A DNA stretch of 64,000 nucleotides from Cycas panzhihuaensis (Eukaryota; Cycadophyta), in NCBI GenBank assembly GCA_023213395.1, contig CM041465.1, forward strand, positions 92,697,741 to 92,761,740, written 5' to 3'. The position numbers and the translations under genes are program-made. Below are positions 11,672 through 30,794 of the stretch, one piece after another. Positions within the stretch are counted from its first letter, which is position 1, and the number at the start of each line of letters is the position of its first letter. The notes under the pieces are model-generated. The model saw only the letters and a program-made list of their open reading frames with translations, was not told where the DNA came from and did not search any database.

Positions 11672-13380
11672 CTAACATGGATCTCCTTTTACTTTATCGA
11701 ACGAATGAGAGTCACTGGAGTCATTAGTATTTACTAGCAGAGTTTGATTTGCATGTTGACTTCTTGTTCTTCTCTCATCAGTCAAGGTATACATAATCAT
11801 ACCAAAATCTTCGATAGTCTTCCTTACCCATAAAGGTATTGAAGGACCCATTGCTAGAGGTACTTTATCTTGCGATGACTCCTCGCTATTACTTGTCCCA
11901 CTTAGTCCTACTTTCTTAGGTGTTCTAATGACTGGTTCATCATCCTCTTCGCTTGATGAATATAGAAATGGCAAAAGGGAAGGGGGTAAAAAGGCTCCTT
12001 AGACAATCCGTCAGCATGATATGTCAATAAATCATTAAATTTTATATCCCAACTAACCACAAGCTTCTCCCCATGTGGATCCCATAGTCTGTAGGCTTTA
12101 TTCTCAGTGCAATACCCCATAAATATAGACTTTAGACTCTTCTAATCCAGTTTCTTACGGGTATCATTTGGGATGTGGGTGTATGCAATACACCCAAAGG
12201 TTCTTAAATTGCTAATGATAGGCTTTCGATTGGTCCATTTCTCTTTGGGAATCATGCTGCAATCTACTTGAGTGGGTACCTGGATCAAAATATAAACAGC
12301 AGTTGCCATAGCTTCTACCCAAAACTTTGGTGGCAGGTTTTTAGCATACACCATACACCTTGCCATCTCCATCATGGTACGGTTTTTCCTTTCATCAACT
12401 CCATTTTATTATGGTGTATATGGGACCATAAAATTTCGCTTTATACCATGATTGCACAAGAACTGATTAAACACATAGTTGTCGTATTCCTTGATATTAT
12501 CACTTCTTAATGACTTTATCTTTTCGTTACTTTTATTTTCTACCATCGCTTTTTAGTCACAAAGACGATCAAATGCATTTGATTTATTTTCAAGAGAGTA
12601 AACCCAATCCTTCCTAGAGTAATCATTTACAAACACAAGGGTATAATGAGCTCTTGATATAAAAGGGTTAGGGAGTGGACCCATTATATCTGAATGTATA
12701 AGCTGCAACTTTTCCTTGGCTCTCCAGGCATTTTCCCAAGCAAAAGGGTAGCGATGATGCTTTCCATACATATACCCTTCACACACACCATTTGAGTAGG
12801 AAACCAATGGTAATCCTTCTACCATCTTTAACTTCTTTAGCAGTGTAATATTCTTGTAGTGAAGGTGTCCTAGGTGATTATGCCAAAGTTTACTCATATC
12901 ATCGATACTAGCAACAAAGGCATAAGACTTCTTCTAAGATTAAAATTTCTCAAACACCTAGAAGTTATCCTTGATTTTTTTGGTAGCTATGATAGCAAAG
13001 TTCTATTTCAGATCCTTAATCAGGCATTTATCATTATAGAGCTCCACCTTCATGCCTTATTTGTAGATTTCTCAGGCTGAAAGAAGATTCAACTACACTT
13101 TGGGTACGTAGTATACCTCGGTAAATTTTCTTTCTGCAATGGATACTTCATCGATACCTTCCACCGGTAAAATGTGAACATCTCCAAGGACAATTTCAGC
13201 ACCACTCTGATTTTCATTCATCGTATCAAAGTTGTTCTTCTGGTAGGAGATGTGCTTTTGCACTCTAGAGTCAAAGACCTAATAATCTCTTTGATCAAAC
13301 TTGATTGATAAGGTTTATGCTCTGAAGTAGTGAGCAACAACACTCTTCCCTTTATAATCCTAGTTAACTTTGTATTTGTC
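11672..13380 (-). pseudogene. Protease, GAG-pre-integrase and integrase of family A copia
   Basis: The protease motif has decayed to VFDSRVQKHIS (DSG now DSR). The GAG-pre-integrase block is good: KLWHNHLGHLHYKNITLL and CEGYMYGKHHRYPF. The integrase core continues as LIHSDIMGPLPNPF and FVNDYSRKDWVYSL (12897-12553). Beyond a gap, EMARCMVYAKNLPPKFW and FGCIAYTHIPNDTRKKLD (12375-12142) form the C-terminal part, then KAYRLWDPHGEKL (12120-11908). The stretch 11974-11672 is the acidic linker toward RT and contains RRTRSQHANQ. Integrase would insert the DNA copy into the genome; frameshifts and lost core sequence rule out activity here. Confidence 0.85.
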
Positions 13381-13384
13381 AAAA

Positions 13385-14145
13385 TGCTTGAACCAATAGT
13401 CCTTCTTACAGTGACCATCCTTCTTGCAGTAATTACATTTTCTGTTGAACTTCTTATTGTTTTGTGAACTTTCTCCTGATCTCTATGTGATCTTCTCCTC
13501 CTTAGTGGTCTCTTTCCTCTGAGTTTTCATGGCTAGGGTTTGACTTGAATCAAAACCTCTAAGCATTCTGTGATGTTTAAGCTTGGCATCCTCTACTAGA
13601 ATTAGGTTTTTAAGCCCATCAAACGTTTTTGCTTCCATCACTTCATCTCTACCATAAATGGTCTGGAAAGTGGCGATCATAGCTAATAACTTCAACATAA
13701 TTATAGAAAATAGAAAGGCATCATCAATCGAGTTCTTCTTTAGTTCTTCTAGCTTGTTCTTTAAGTCTGTGATTTTATTAAGGTAAGAGTTGATGTTGTT
13801 ATCATCTTCCACATGTGAATTAAGCAACTCCGACATCAAGGTAAGATACCTATTTGTCTTCTTCTTCTCAAATGTATTATACAATTTTGTTCATATTTCA
13901 TTTGGTTCATCTAGATTGTGAACTAAAGTTCTCTAGTTTGGTGCCAATGATAGTTTCAATAGTCCCACGACCATAAATTTATTCTCTTTAAGATGAACAC
14001 ACTCTTTATGGTTGAGTGGAATTGCACCCACCTTAGCCATGGTGATTTCCCAGAGTTGATTCACCATCAGAATGAGCTCTATATTAGCCTTCCACTTGCC
14101 GAAATTGTTACCATTGAATATAACTTTGGGCATAAGGTGCTTCAT
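13385..14145 (-). pseudogene. Gag of family A copia
   Basis: The frame from 14145 opens MKHLMPKVIFNGNNFGKWKA, a normal copia gag start with the conserved FNG-N---W spacing. After a frameshift, the UBN2 block runs 13884-13483 (NRYLTLMSELLNSHVEDDNN, then LKNKLEELKKNSIDD). The zinc knuckle near 13445-13390 reads CNYCKKDGHCKKDYW, where the final Cys of C-X2-C-X4-H-X4-C is Tyr. Gag would bind element RNA and form the particle. Start choice rests on similarity to other plant gags and on the ATG at 14143-14145. Confidence 0.8.
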
Positions 14146-15619
14146 CTCTAGAAATAGACTTCAATATATGTTAAATGACACCAAAACAAATGTCTTGAGA
14201 AAAAAAATGCACCCCTATGTCCTCCTCTAGCTTAAGGGCACACTCTGGAGGGCACCAAACATCGATTATATATACGTTGAGCAAGTCACTAACTATTTTC
14301 CCTTACTAACGGCTAATAAACACCTTTAAATAACCTTAAAAAAATGTTAAGAATGACCCTTAAGGTAATTAAAACAATGCTCCATGAATAAAGGACAACT
14401 CCATAAGGTAAAAATGCATGGTCTCCAAGTCAAAACATGCAAAATTTTCCATGATCTGCACTCAAAATGAGTCAAGGATGCTCCAAATACATCACACTAT
14501 GATAAAGTATTATATATCAATGGTATAAAAAGGTCTTTTTATATTCTTTCATTAAGGGAATACTTGCCCCCTTATAACAAATAACACATGCTCTTAATAA
14601 TCACCAAAATATATCATTGATGCTCCTAAGTTAAAAACTTAGTAATGACATAAAAAATCTGATGAGTAAAGTTGTAAGATGTGTTATGAGGAGGTGCGGC
14701 TGCTGCCTCTTATCTTCAGCTAGTGCACATTCAAACGGATAGACAAACATTGAAATGAGACTCTTATGCACATGTACGACTGGTAAACATCCCAATAATA
14801 GCCTAGCATTCTCTTAAGCATGCACAATCATCATAATATATGCCCAATCATCACCGCAAAGCATCCAACCAACATAAGTTATGCCTAAACAATGTGAATT
14901 GTGTCCAATCAATATAGATTCAACCCAACCATCATTTAATAGACCTAGAACAGTAGTAAATTAGCCAACCAACTCTCAAACATGCCCAGACATGTTAATA
15001 AGTACCTGGTCAGCCTCTATATGGCTGTTCTAGGCTCTATTTATGCACACGAGTCTTTAATACTCTAAAAAATACAGAGAAAATTTAATAAAAAGCCTTC
15101 TACTACTATAAACTTTAATTCAACACTTATTCTCAAATAGAAAACTGTCAATAAAGGCTTCAATCACATCCACATGTGCTATATGGAGGTTTGGCAATAG
15201 ACAGTACATAAAAACAACCTTGTTTTATTGATTTATTTTGATATTTTGATGAGAAGTATAAATGACTTACTTGTACACATATGTGGTTTTCCTTAAAGTT
15301 ACCAAATCACTATTAGTACATGCTTTGCTAGCTTGAATCACTGCAACATATCATCAATCAACTTCGAATGGCCCCCAACGTACTAAATCACACCATAAAC
15401 ATGGTCTTCATGCTTGAGTATTGACTCCAATAATCTTTTATTCTTTGTTGAATAGTGATTTTCACAGTTTCAACCACTATTAATTTGTTATGCCTACCTC
15501 TGAATGTTGCTAGAGTTGATGGACCCTCAAGACAAGTCCTAGGTTTGATGGCTTCATCCAGTAACCAACAATCTCACCGCTTCGCTCAACATCAGGCTTC
15601 AGTTGTGTAGGACCCTATG

Positions 15620-15631
15620 GCTCTCATACCA
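15620..15631 (-). promoter_or_regulatory. Primer binding site, family A
   Basis: TGGTATGAGAGC on the minus strand directly follows the 5' LTR end. It differs from the tRNA-iMet complement by one base. Confidence 0.85.
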
Positions 15632-15985
15632 TGTTCGAGAATATAAAATCATACAGATATGTTTCCATTTGTAGAATCTTTAACCATACATAGCAAGTAA
15701 ACAAAAATACATATAAAATACAGATGCACAGTACATAGGATTTATATGGGAAAACCTTTTTGGGAAAAAGCCCACCACAAAAGATCCTTCTAGATCAAAT
15801 TGATTATTTCATAATGGCTTAATACATTGAATACACAAGGGCTCAAGGTATTTATACTCTTCTAAGAGGTGTCACTCGATTAGGGTTGTGACCCTCTGAA
15901 TAAGTTACACCTTTTGGCTTAATCACCTTAGTTAAACCACATTAACATTAACTTAATGGCTTAACAAACAATTGCCATGTTAACA
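15632..15985 (-). repeat. 5' LTR, family A
   Basis: 354 bp with TG...CA ends, pairing with 9726-10078. The outer edge abuts the TAATG duplication and the inner edge abuts the PBS. Visible divergence from its partner indicates an old insertion. Confidence 0.9.
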
Positions 15986-15990
15986 TAATG

Positions 15991-18900
15991 TTTATACTAT
16001 GATTTATTTTTTAAATGTATTATTGTGAATGGTCCCAATGATGGAAAATCTATATCATTAGCTCCATGTTTGTGAACATGTATGCTTGTTTAGAACGACA
16101 TTCTCACCATTGCATAACTCTTCATTAGGGGTGGCTCCTCTATAACCTCAATTTGTTAGTTAAATATCTTCAATCATGCATCCATAAATATGTTTTAACA
16201 CTGATATGGTTATTTGATTAGTGTATATAGTAAAATAGGCATGCTAATAAGTAGACTTCATGGCACTTAGTTTAGAATTATCAACCGTGTTGGTTATGCA
16301 CTAAGGGTAATACGAAGGGAGGGATACTAAATCTAAAATATGGGGTGCAAGTCAATCTCACATTTTAGCATGTATTATATTTGTAGCAATAAATGAAGAT
16401 GGATTTGTCATAGCTATAATTGTTATTCTCCTTACTAAAGATGGTTCCCTCGATAGGTTTGTGTTGCCAAGAAATAATTGTTGGCCCTCGATAATAAGAA
16501 TATCTAATGATTTAGAGTGGTTGTTACAAAACTCACATCACATTTTCCATTACAATAATAGTTCCACTATATGTGGCTAAATAAAATCCCATCAATACTT
16601 ACAAAGCAAGAAAAGGAATTTTGTAGAACCACCATGCTTATACTATTTGAATATGATATTTTATGGTATCATTTAAGTTTGTTTATTCACTTTATTAATT
16701 AAGTAGAATTTAATCAATCATATGCCTATTATTATCTTAAAGTGGTTGCTTTAGTTTCATTTTAGGAGTGTTATAACCTTGGTATTTTTTAAACATGGAA
16801 AATCTAAGCATAAACCATGATACAAGATAAGGCTTACTTGTTTTGTGTGATGTGAGACTTTCCAACCTATTTCTCCTAGAATTAAGTCAATTAAAGTATT
16901 CTACATCCAACCTATATCACTAGATAATATATTGTTCCACGTCACATATGGATGTCATTAATACCAAGGAATTAAGACCTTCGTTATATTAGAGGTTAAT
17001 CCTATAATGGCTCCCCTCATGATAACACTCCAACATATTTGTGTGTGTTGGTTTGGTATTTATTTAAAAATTTGCAATAATGTATATTTTGCTTAAAATA
17101 CATCACACAAATATTTGACAGATATATTTTATAGTCATTGATCTCCATTTCATAATATAATGATGTGATCTATTTCATTGTATGAAACTCATTTTGTAAT
17201 AATGTTTGCCATTTCTATAAATTTAAAGTTTAGACTATGTTCCATATTACCAACTGTCTCATGTCCATAAGTTATACACCATCAATTTTGGCTATTATTG
17301 AAATAAGATGAAAATTAATGATGCCAAAACACAAATTTTAGTTCAATCTTATATGTGTTAAAAGGACAAGGATTGAACTATTATAGTAGGTTCAAGTGAT
17401 ATCAAGAGCATAGTTAGTTAAAAATCTCAATTTAAATTAGTACTTAAAAGCAAAAATCCTCATTTATTATATCTAACAAGCTTTTAACATATAATGCTCT
17501 TTAACTTGATTCATTAGTTTGCTTTTTATTTTGTACACTGGGCCACAATGGGAGGCGTTATGAATAAACACCAATTTATTATGTTATAATAAGAATATTA
17601 TTAGTATAGTCATATTAAGAAATATTTTTATTAAATCATTCTTCTTTGTATGTAATAAAATCAAAATATATTTAAAATAATAAATTAAACACATTAATCT
17701 ATTATCCATGACCATACACTAGTAATCTGATAAAATGACTTTATATTTATCTCCTTCACATTTGCACTTCACTACATTAATTCATTTTCCTCCCTCTACT
17801 TAGCCCATTATTCCTCATCCCATTTTTTTAATGTTCTCATTTCACAAGTTTTATACTATTATATATTCCCTTTATTTGTTAATGCACATCATTTAGCTTT
17901 AAATATCTTGATCATCTGTGAACAAACATTAGAGTGTATTGAAATTATAACACCCCCTAATTAGTAGTGTACTAGAGTGATGTAACTACAACCCATAAAT
18001 AATCAACAACTCAATTAAGAGGCATAACTATTAACCAACAAGCTACACTATTCGCTACCAAACTTTGATTGCAAAACAATTCTAGGTGGATCCAAATACA
18101 TTTGTCCCTTCCTTATAGGAATCTTATCATAATGCATAGAGTCTTGGAACCAATATAGGTCCTTTGAAGACTCTATACCTTGCGATAAGGTTCCTAGTTA
18201 GGGACCACCCTTCAGTTAGGTTCATATGGCTCAATGTTATATGGTAATTTTCTCATTCTAGATTTGTACCCAACTTAAACCACAATTTAATGGATATAAA
18301 ATAAGTAATGAGAAAATGATAGAAATTTTGCAACCACAAACCATAAGGTCATAGTAATAACATTAGCCATTAGTTACATAAGCTTTCTATTACCTTTACA
18401 TTTTGGATCAAAACTATGTTCCTAGTGCCCCTCCATTGAACCTCCCTAAGCATAAGCTTATTAATGGAAAATACAAGTAAAATAATAGGTAGCATGATGC
18501 TTGAGGGGCTTCCCTAACACCATGCACATGTAAATCCCATGTAATTTACCTCAAATAGAGCAACACTTGTAGAACATCTAAACACCAAGGTAAGAATCCT
18601 ATAAAAAATACAATCTTATATCGATAATAACATAAGATAGATCAAAATTTGCAATATATAGTATAATGGACTAACTTTCCCAACACAAGTTTTTCTACTT
18701 TTGTTTCCCTCTCTAGGTTTGATACCTCATCAACCAATTTGCTAAAGCACATATAAAGATATAACTATTAAAGAAACATGTATGGAGGTATGGCAGCCTT
18801 TCATTCCCCCACTTCACCTCCTTGTTTTTTTTGGTTAACTATGAGTTCTTCACATTTGACAACTCATACATGCACACCGACTAGTTGATAAGGAAGTTAT

Positions 18901-19730
18901 AACATATTAATACTCTCAAAATAAGTTGTATTCCTTTATAACTTCTTACACTAGGTGGCACACATCACCTTTGACTTAGTTAATAATTTACTCACCCCTA
19001 AATCCTATATAATTAGTATGTCATAATGAACTTCTTTGGAACACATATACTAATGCCATATGGAGCAAAAAGAACTCGCAATTTTATACAAATAACATAT
19101 TTATTTGAATTGATACTATCAGTTTTAAATAAATGACTAATTAATACTGTCAAATCAAATGAAAATATTCTCTAACTAGATAAATTTAGGCATTCGTATA
19201 AAGGATGTACATTATAATTCCGTCCCCCCTTAAAAAGCATCAACATCAAAATAATTCTAAAAAATTATTTTATATGGCATACGTTTCCTCCCATATGGGA
19301 TCATTCTTCTTGAAATGATTCCATTTAACAAAGATTTCTATGACATGATAGTTCTATAATGGTTGTTCTCATTGTGCTAAAACATCCACACACTCTATAC
19401 TAAACTCCTTATTTGGATGGATTTTTATAGTATGTGTATTATTATTACTTGATGTATTGTTTCTCTATAGTTCAATGTTATATGATCCATATCTTTGGAT
19501 GCTAAAGATGAGAGTTATTAATTACAACTCCTAAAATTGCATTTCTCACATAACCTATTAGTTTTATGGGAGGCAATGGGGGTTCCTCTTGATGTAATTA
19601 GATTTCTTGTAATATAAACATACTTTTCTACTATCAATAGTCCCTTTATACTTTTTTATATAACCCATTATTTCTTACCTTATTTTTCTAATGTTTCTAG
19701 TTCATTAGTTATACAAATACATATGTGTCT
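15991..19730. other. AT-rich stretch with no recognised gene
   Basis: No coding domain, LTR pair or RNA gene was recognised apart from the hairpin at 18117-18195. Short open frames look random. Confidence 0.4.
18117..18195. repeat. Imperfect inverted repeat (hairpin)
   Basis: The left arm at 18117-18145 starts AGGAATCTTATC and ends ATAGAGTCTT. Its reverse complement reappears at 18166-18195 with a few mismatches, around a loop of about 20 bases. The stem of about 29 bp could fold in DNA or RNA. It may be the core of a small foldback element; weak partial pairing continues outside the arms. No function is inferred. Confidence 0.65.
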
Positions 19731-19751
19731 TGGCGTCTTGCAGCATACCAC

Positions 19752-19753
<2 letters not shown>

Positions 19754-19793
<40 letters not shown>
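19754..19793. repeat. (AC)n microsatellite
   Basis: Twenty perfect AC units. An open frame covering this and the AT run is a product of the repeats, not a gene. Confidence 0.98.
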
Positions 19794-19795
<2 letters not shown>

Positions 19796-19846
19796 CACTT
19801 ACCTTTAGATGTATTTGATTGTTTAATACTAGACATTAGAGTGTAT

Positions 19847-26181
<6,335 letters not shown>

Positions 26182-26690
26182 TCATATGTTATGTTTGTGT
26201 ATATAATATTGCCAATATTCAATTATCAAGGTTTTGTATGGGTGTTGCATACTAATGATCAAATCTAAAATATTAAGTTTTGTAAATGTTCTAAAGGTAT
26301 TGTGCAAGGATAAGATTAACCAAGGCATCCACTTTATAATTTTAAGCTCAAGGTATATGAACAATAGAAACAATTGAAAATTGAGTAAGGGTATAACTAA
26401 ATGATTAAGAGTGCACAGTTTAGAATTAAGGACTTGGCAAACTAGGGTTAGTTGATGGGTAACAAGAAGTAAATATGTGTAAATAACAACTGGTTTATTA
26501 TGAATTTGTAAAGCATTAGTAAGAGTTCTAATAATAGCAATATACTCAACATAATTATTAGCAATGGATGGGATGAACAATCCTTCAATAGCCAGAACAT
26601 TACCGGTACAATCTCAAATGATCTAAGAAGTAGTAGATGGACTAGGATTTCCTTAGCTTCCCTCATCTATATAGATAAATAGAGTTATAA
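26182..26690 (-). pseudogene. Degenerate RNase H domain
   Basis: The minus strand reads IDEGS*GNPSP (family D-GS-GNPGP), then DCTGNVLAIEGLFIP, then NNYVEYIAIIRTLTNAL (family NN-AEY-AL--GL--A), then a block ending LVTHQLTLVCQV (family GDSQLV-NQL). It ends with IYLELKIIKWMPWLILS (family I-RE-N--AD-LA-LA). The catalytic Asp of the GDSQL block is replaced and three stops fall near the start. This RNase HI-like type occurs in plant gypsy elements as an extra RNase H and in LINEs, so the parent class is unsettled. No adjoining RT or integrase was recognised. Confidence 0.7.
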
Positions 26691-28869
26691 TAAATAAATT
26701 AGTAATTTAGAACTTAGGTTGAAAATAATAATCTAATGAATGTGGTAGAGTACAAGAATCGATTGATAAGGAGAATAATACGATAATATAAAATCTCTAT
26801 ATCATAACAAAATCCAACTCGTAGTGTGACCTCTAAGAAGAATGATTTCAGTATCTTACTTTATCTAGCTATAACATTTCTTTGATGCATTAATTTAGTT
26901 TATAATCCAACAAATGCCAAAGTGAAGCTATATAAACCAATCACCATTAAACCCATGGATTAAGATGATGTATGTATGATTATACATGTTTATGGTTCAA
27001 TAAATGACATTGTGAGATTCATAAAACTAATCATCATTGAACTTATAAAGAAATTAATAATATAATTAAACAAAGGTTGGTGGTTCAATGAATGATTAGA
27101 TGAAACTCATAAAAATTCCATCAATAAACTTATTATTATGTTAATAGCTTATAAGAGCTCTTTTTTTTTTTGTATTAAAATTTGTAATGATTTTTTTTTT
27201 AATCATATAGATTTATAATTTAGTAAATGGCTATGTGAAACTTATAGAAAACTAATCCACCATTAGACTTATAAATATGATGATTATCTTATTTGGTCTA
27301 GCGTGAGAGATTCAGGACATGAGAATTACCTTCGAGTATGAGTGAAGAGAAATAAACCATTTCAAGGATATTTACCTAGTTGCATATGGATTTAATAGAA
27401 TGTAAAGCCCAACATGACTGAAGTATTATCTCTTTAGACCAAATTATAGAAAATTTTGAAGTGTCAATGAAATGTTAATTTCCAATTTTAGTAAAGGGTA
27501 ATGACGTGTGTGAGAGTATATGAATACGTGTGAAAAAATAGTTAACTATGACTCAATAACCTAGGCAATCCTATACTAGAGATTATGAGAGACCACATAA
27601 ATATATATTAGCTTGTGAGAGAATGTCATTTAGAAGCAAGTTCTAAATTAGTAAAAAGGAGAATAATATAAATGGAGGATTATTTTTAAAAGAAGTTCAA
27701 AAGAAAGGAATACATTTAAGCTGAGAAAATAAAATGTTTTAAGAACTTGTATTAGTAGAAATAATCTCCAAAATATATAATGTGGAAAATTTCACCTCCA
27801 TTGCTAAAACCTATTTCCTATACAAACATATAATCATGGCTACAAATGATATAAAAATGCGTAAAAATGATAAAAAAACAAACTCAAAATCCATGTATAA
27901 AGACATAAAATAAATGAAAAATGAAAAAGACCTCTATAAACACGGTTTGAAAAGTTTTATTTCATTTGTTCTATTTTTAGTTGAATGAAAATATTTTAGT
28001 GAGAGAGAATTTCAACTACATCTCAAGTTACAAATAATATTTTTTTAATGAAATCAATTTCATTGTGATTGGATCACATTCATGGTACATGCAGGACCAT
28101 AACTGATAAATTTTCACTCAATTTTTAAATTTTTTTTGAATGGTTTTGTATTTTTTGAGGTTTTAAACAAATTTGATGAAAAATGAATGAATTTAAATGA
28201 AATTAACTTTTACTTTTTATGGGAAAAAAATATTTGAATAATTATACATCATTAAAACTTATTTATGTTTTGAACGTTTGTAAAATTTGATTTTTTTAAA
28301 GTAATTTTAGTCGTACATGGTATACTGTCATATACCACATGAAACAAATTATTTACAATATACTATAGATAAATCCATGACATATGTTGTATAGATAACA
28401 AAGAGTATAACATATATATTTCATATTTTAAGAAACATAGCCACATATATGTAACAATTTACATGTTGTATAACAAACATACTATGGTATATCCTAAAAA
28501 GAAATAAATGTCCAATATTTTTTGTGCTTTAAATTGGAGTTTTTGTGTTACCAATTTGTTTTAATATTTTTGCAATAAGACATTGATAAAAACTTCATGT
28601 TTTCATGTAGATTGTGCGAGAAGTGAACAACAAAGACAATCTTGGATTATCTCTTTTTGTTTTAATGGATTAAACAACGAATGGAGATAAAGGAGTGATG
28701 AGATAATGTGGTCTATTGAGATCATATTATTCCACATAACTTTAGATAGATGGGTCATGTATTATTGATCTTATAAGGCATTGGGATCTAGCATGATGTA
28801 TTCCATTTCCTAAGCCTAGGTGATGCTATGACTACTTAGTATGATATACAAAGTATCATTGAATTACTA
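26691..28869. other. AT-rich stretch with no recognised gene
   Basis: Homopolymer T runs occur near 27160-27171 and 27190-27199. No domain, RNA gene or element boundary was recognised. Confidence 0.4.
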
Positions 28870-30070
28870 TGCAATGGAGAGGAAATGGTTCTTCATAGCT
28901 TACCAACTGAGGTTAGGGCTAGAGAGGTAGCTAGTGAGTTTCTAATAGGACGATGTGATAGATATCATGCTAGAGGAGTGAAAATTGGTGAGATCGTAGC
29001 CACATGTCAGGTGTTAATGGCATGTAAGATCATTAATTTGCTTTTGGTATTCAAAATATCTAATAAGCAAAACTATCTATGTGTACTAGGAGGATGGGCA
29101 ATCATAATTTAATGTTGTGAGAGTGGGGTACATCTAAACTTGGCATCACTTATATTAAACAACATATGTTACTAATTAGATGTAATTAGAGTAAGAGGGA
29201 GTGGGGACCTTTCCTATTATTTAATTTTGATGTGTTGATTATTGATCGGTTTCCACTCATGGTTCCTCAAGGGGGGACATAAAAAATAAGGGTTGATAAG
29301 CTTGTCATTAACATTTGGATGACTCACTTATGACGTATGAGATGATATAAGAGGAGCATATAGACTCTTAGTCTATATATACTATAGCCTATAGAGGTGA
29401 TTGATCGTTATTAAGAGTTCCAGTAGGATTTTGACGATGAGAATTAGATGTAACAGTGAGTGTTAATCGCCATGGAAGACTAAGGAGAGGTGCACCTAAT
29501 AGGCATGACCATGAGAGATGAGGCAAGGGTTGGAGTGGGCTAAGGCCTTATCAGTGTGATGAAAGTGCAAAGATCTCCATAAGATGTTAAGAGATAATAA
29601 CAGACTAGGAGGAGGCAATATCTTGCGACGATGATGGTTCGTGATTTCTACATTTCCTTGTCATTTTAATTGTGTTTATTTATTTGTTTAAGTTTTTATA
29701 CATGTATAAAGATTAATTAAGTTTTTTTAGGATGCAATTATGGAAATGATAGATGGGATTGTGGTGAGACATGGGTTAGATGCCTTATTCCCATTTATCT
29801 ACGAGAATGATGATATGAAGTAGCTACCAGATATAGGGGAGCTATACATACTTGCCCCCTATATTAGATTTTTCACTGTAATAGTGCTCAATAGTATAGA
29901 GAGATTGTGATACTATGTGAGAGATTGAGGAGCATAGAGGTTATATAGAAGCTAGCGGATATTTCTTAACGGGTAGCTAAAGAGAGGAGATTGTGGATAT
30001 AGGGCCTAGAGAGAGAAGTATAAAGATTAAGAGTGAGAGTATCTAGGGACAGAGTGGAAGGCTCCTTTAG
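28870..30070 (+). pseudogene. Decayed reading frame of unidentified type
   Basis: An open frame at 28885-29112 is followed by frames that keep protein-like composition across stops. Examples are REWGPFLLFNFDVLII near 29190-29245 and, near 29935-30060, a charged heptad-like stretch VAKERRLWI*GLEREV*RLR ending VRVSRDRVEG. The second stretch looks like a broken coiled coil. The arrangement of a globular part followed by a coiled coil resembles transposon-associated plant genes such as those with a plant mobile domain, but I cannot demonstrate homology. GC content is slightly above the flanks. The function is unknown and the frame is clearly broken. Confidence 0.3.
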
Positions 30071-30469
30071 TAGTCTACAAGTGTCATCCAAAGAAAGATA
30101 AGAGTAGTGAAAGGGAATCTCAAAAGGATGTCAAATCCACTCCATGAACATGTGAGAGTGATATAGGTTTGTCTTAAACACAAATAATATACATGTTCAT
30201 GGAAGGATAGGGTTATCACACATGTTGTGATGTACTATTTTTTGAGATTATATGTGTATAGCATTTTTTATTTTTTGACAGTAAAAATGATGTATATTGT
30301 AATAAATAAATGCTTATATTTTGCTTGTTTTTAATTTGAGGAAATGTGAATATATGCCAATTTATACTCTTGTAGAAGTGCATGCAACTTACCACAATTT
30401 ATGTTCTTTAGCAATTAAAATTTTGGAGCCATAGTTTATCCTCATTGTGGGGAATGTGTTGTAGTTTAT

Positions 30470-30790
30470 CTACATTATGGAGGTAATGCATGTGATTGAT
30501 CATGCATAATATTTGTGAAGGAATTGTGAGGTGATAGGATTATGAAACTCAAGTCCTTCAAATATACTAAGTCCATAAGTTCAATTTTTTAAATCTTAAA
30601 GAATAATAAGTAGACCTTCCCACTTAGGTTTAAATTTGTTAAATTTATCATGCAAATATTGCAATTTAAGAACTTTGTCTCTAGAAATTTTCTAGGGTAA
30701 AAATGGCAATTATAAGTAGAACGATTTTTTTGTTTAAACACAAGGCTTTTTTGATAAGCTTGCCGACAAGTTTCATCTAATTAAGGCCTA
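30470..30790 (-). pseudogene. Gypsy integrase C-terminal fragment
   Basis: The minus strand reads LDETCRQAYQKSLVFKQKN, then a frameshift, then DKVLKLQYLHDKFNKFKPKW leading into EGLLIIL and YGLSIFEGLEFHNPIT. In Ty3/gypsy integrases this is the tail following the core, including the FKPKWEGP (GPY/F-type) module that contacts DNA or chromatin. The pattern is well kept across about 85 residues. It is interrupted at 30790 by a plus-strand copia fragment. No other part of this gypsy element was found next to it. Confidence 0.75.
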
Positions 30791-30794
30791 GTTA

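Larger units (their letters stand above)
9726..15985 (-). mobile_element. Family A copia retrotransposon, bounded by TAATG duplication
   Basis: This is a structurally complete Ty1/copia element of 6,260 bp on the minus strand. It has LTRs at 9726-10078 and 15632-15985, a perfect 5-bp target duplication TAATG (9721-9725 and 15986-15990), a PBS (11 of 12 to TGGTATCAGAGC) and a PPT. The gag, protease, integrase, RT and RNase H remnants lie in copia order. Many stops and frameshifts make it non-autonomous. A second, truncated copy of the same family lies at 48843-49739, sharing both LTR and RNase H sequence. The pol proteins also resemble the fragment at 30795-33614, whose LTR differs. Confidence 0.92.
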
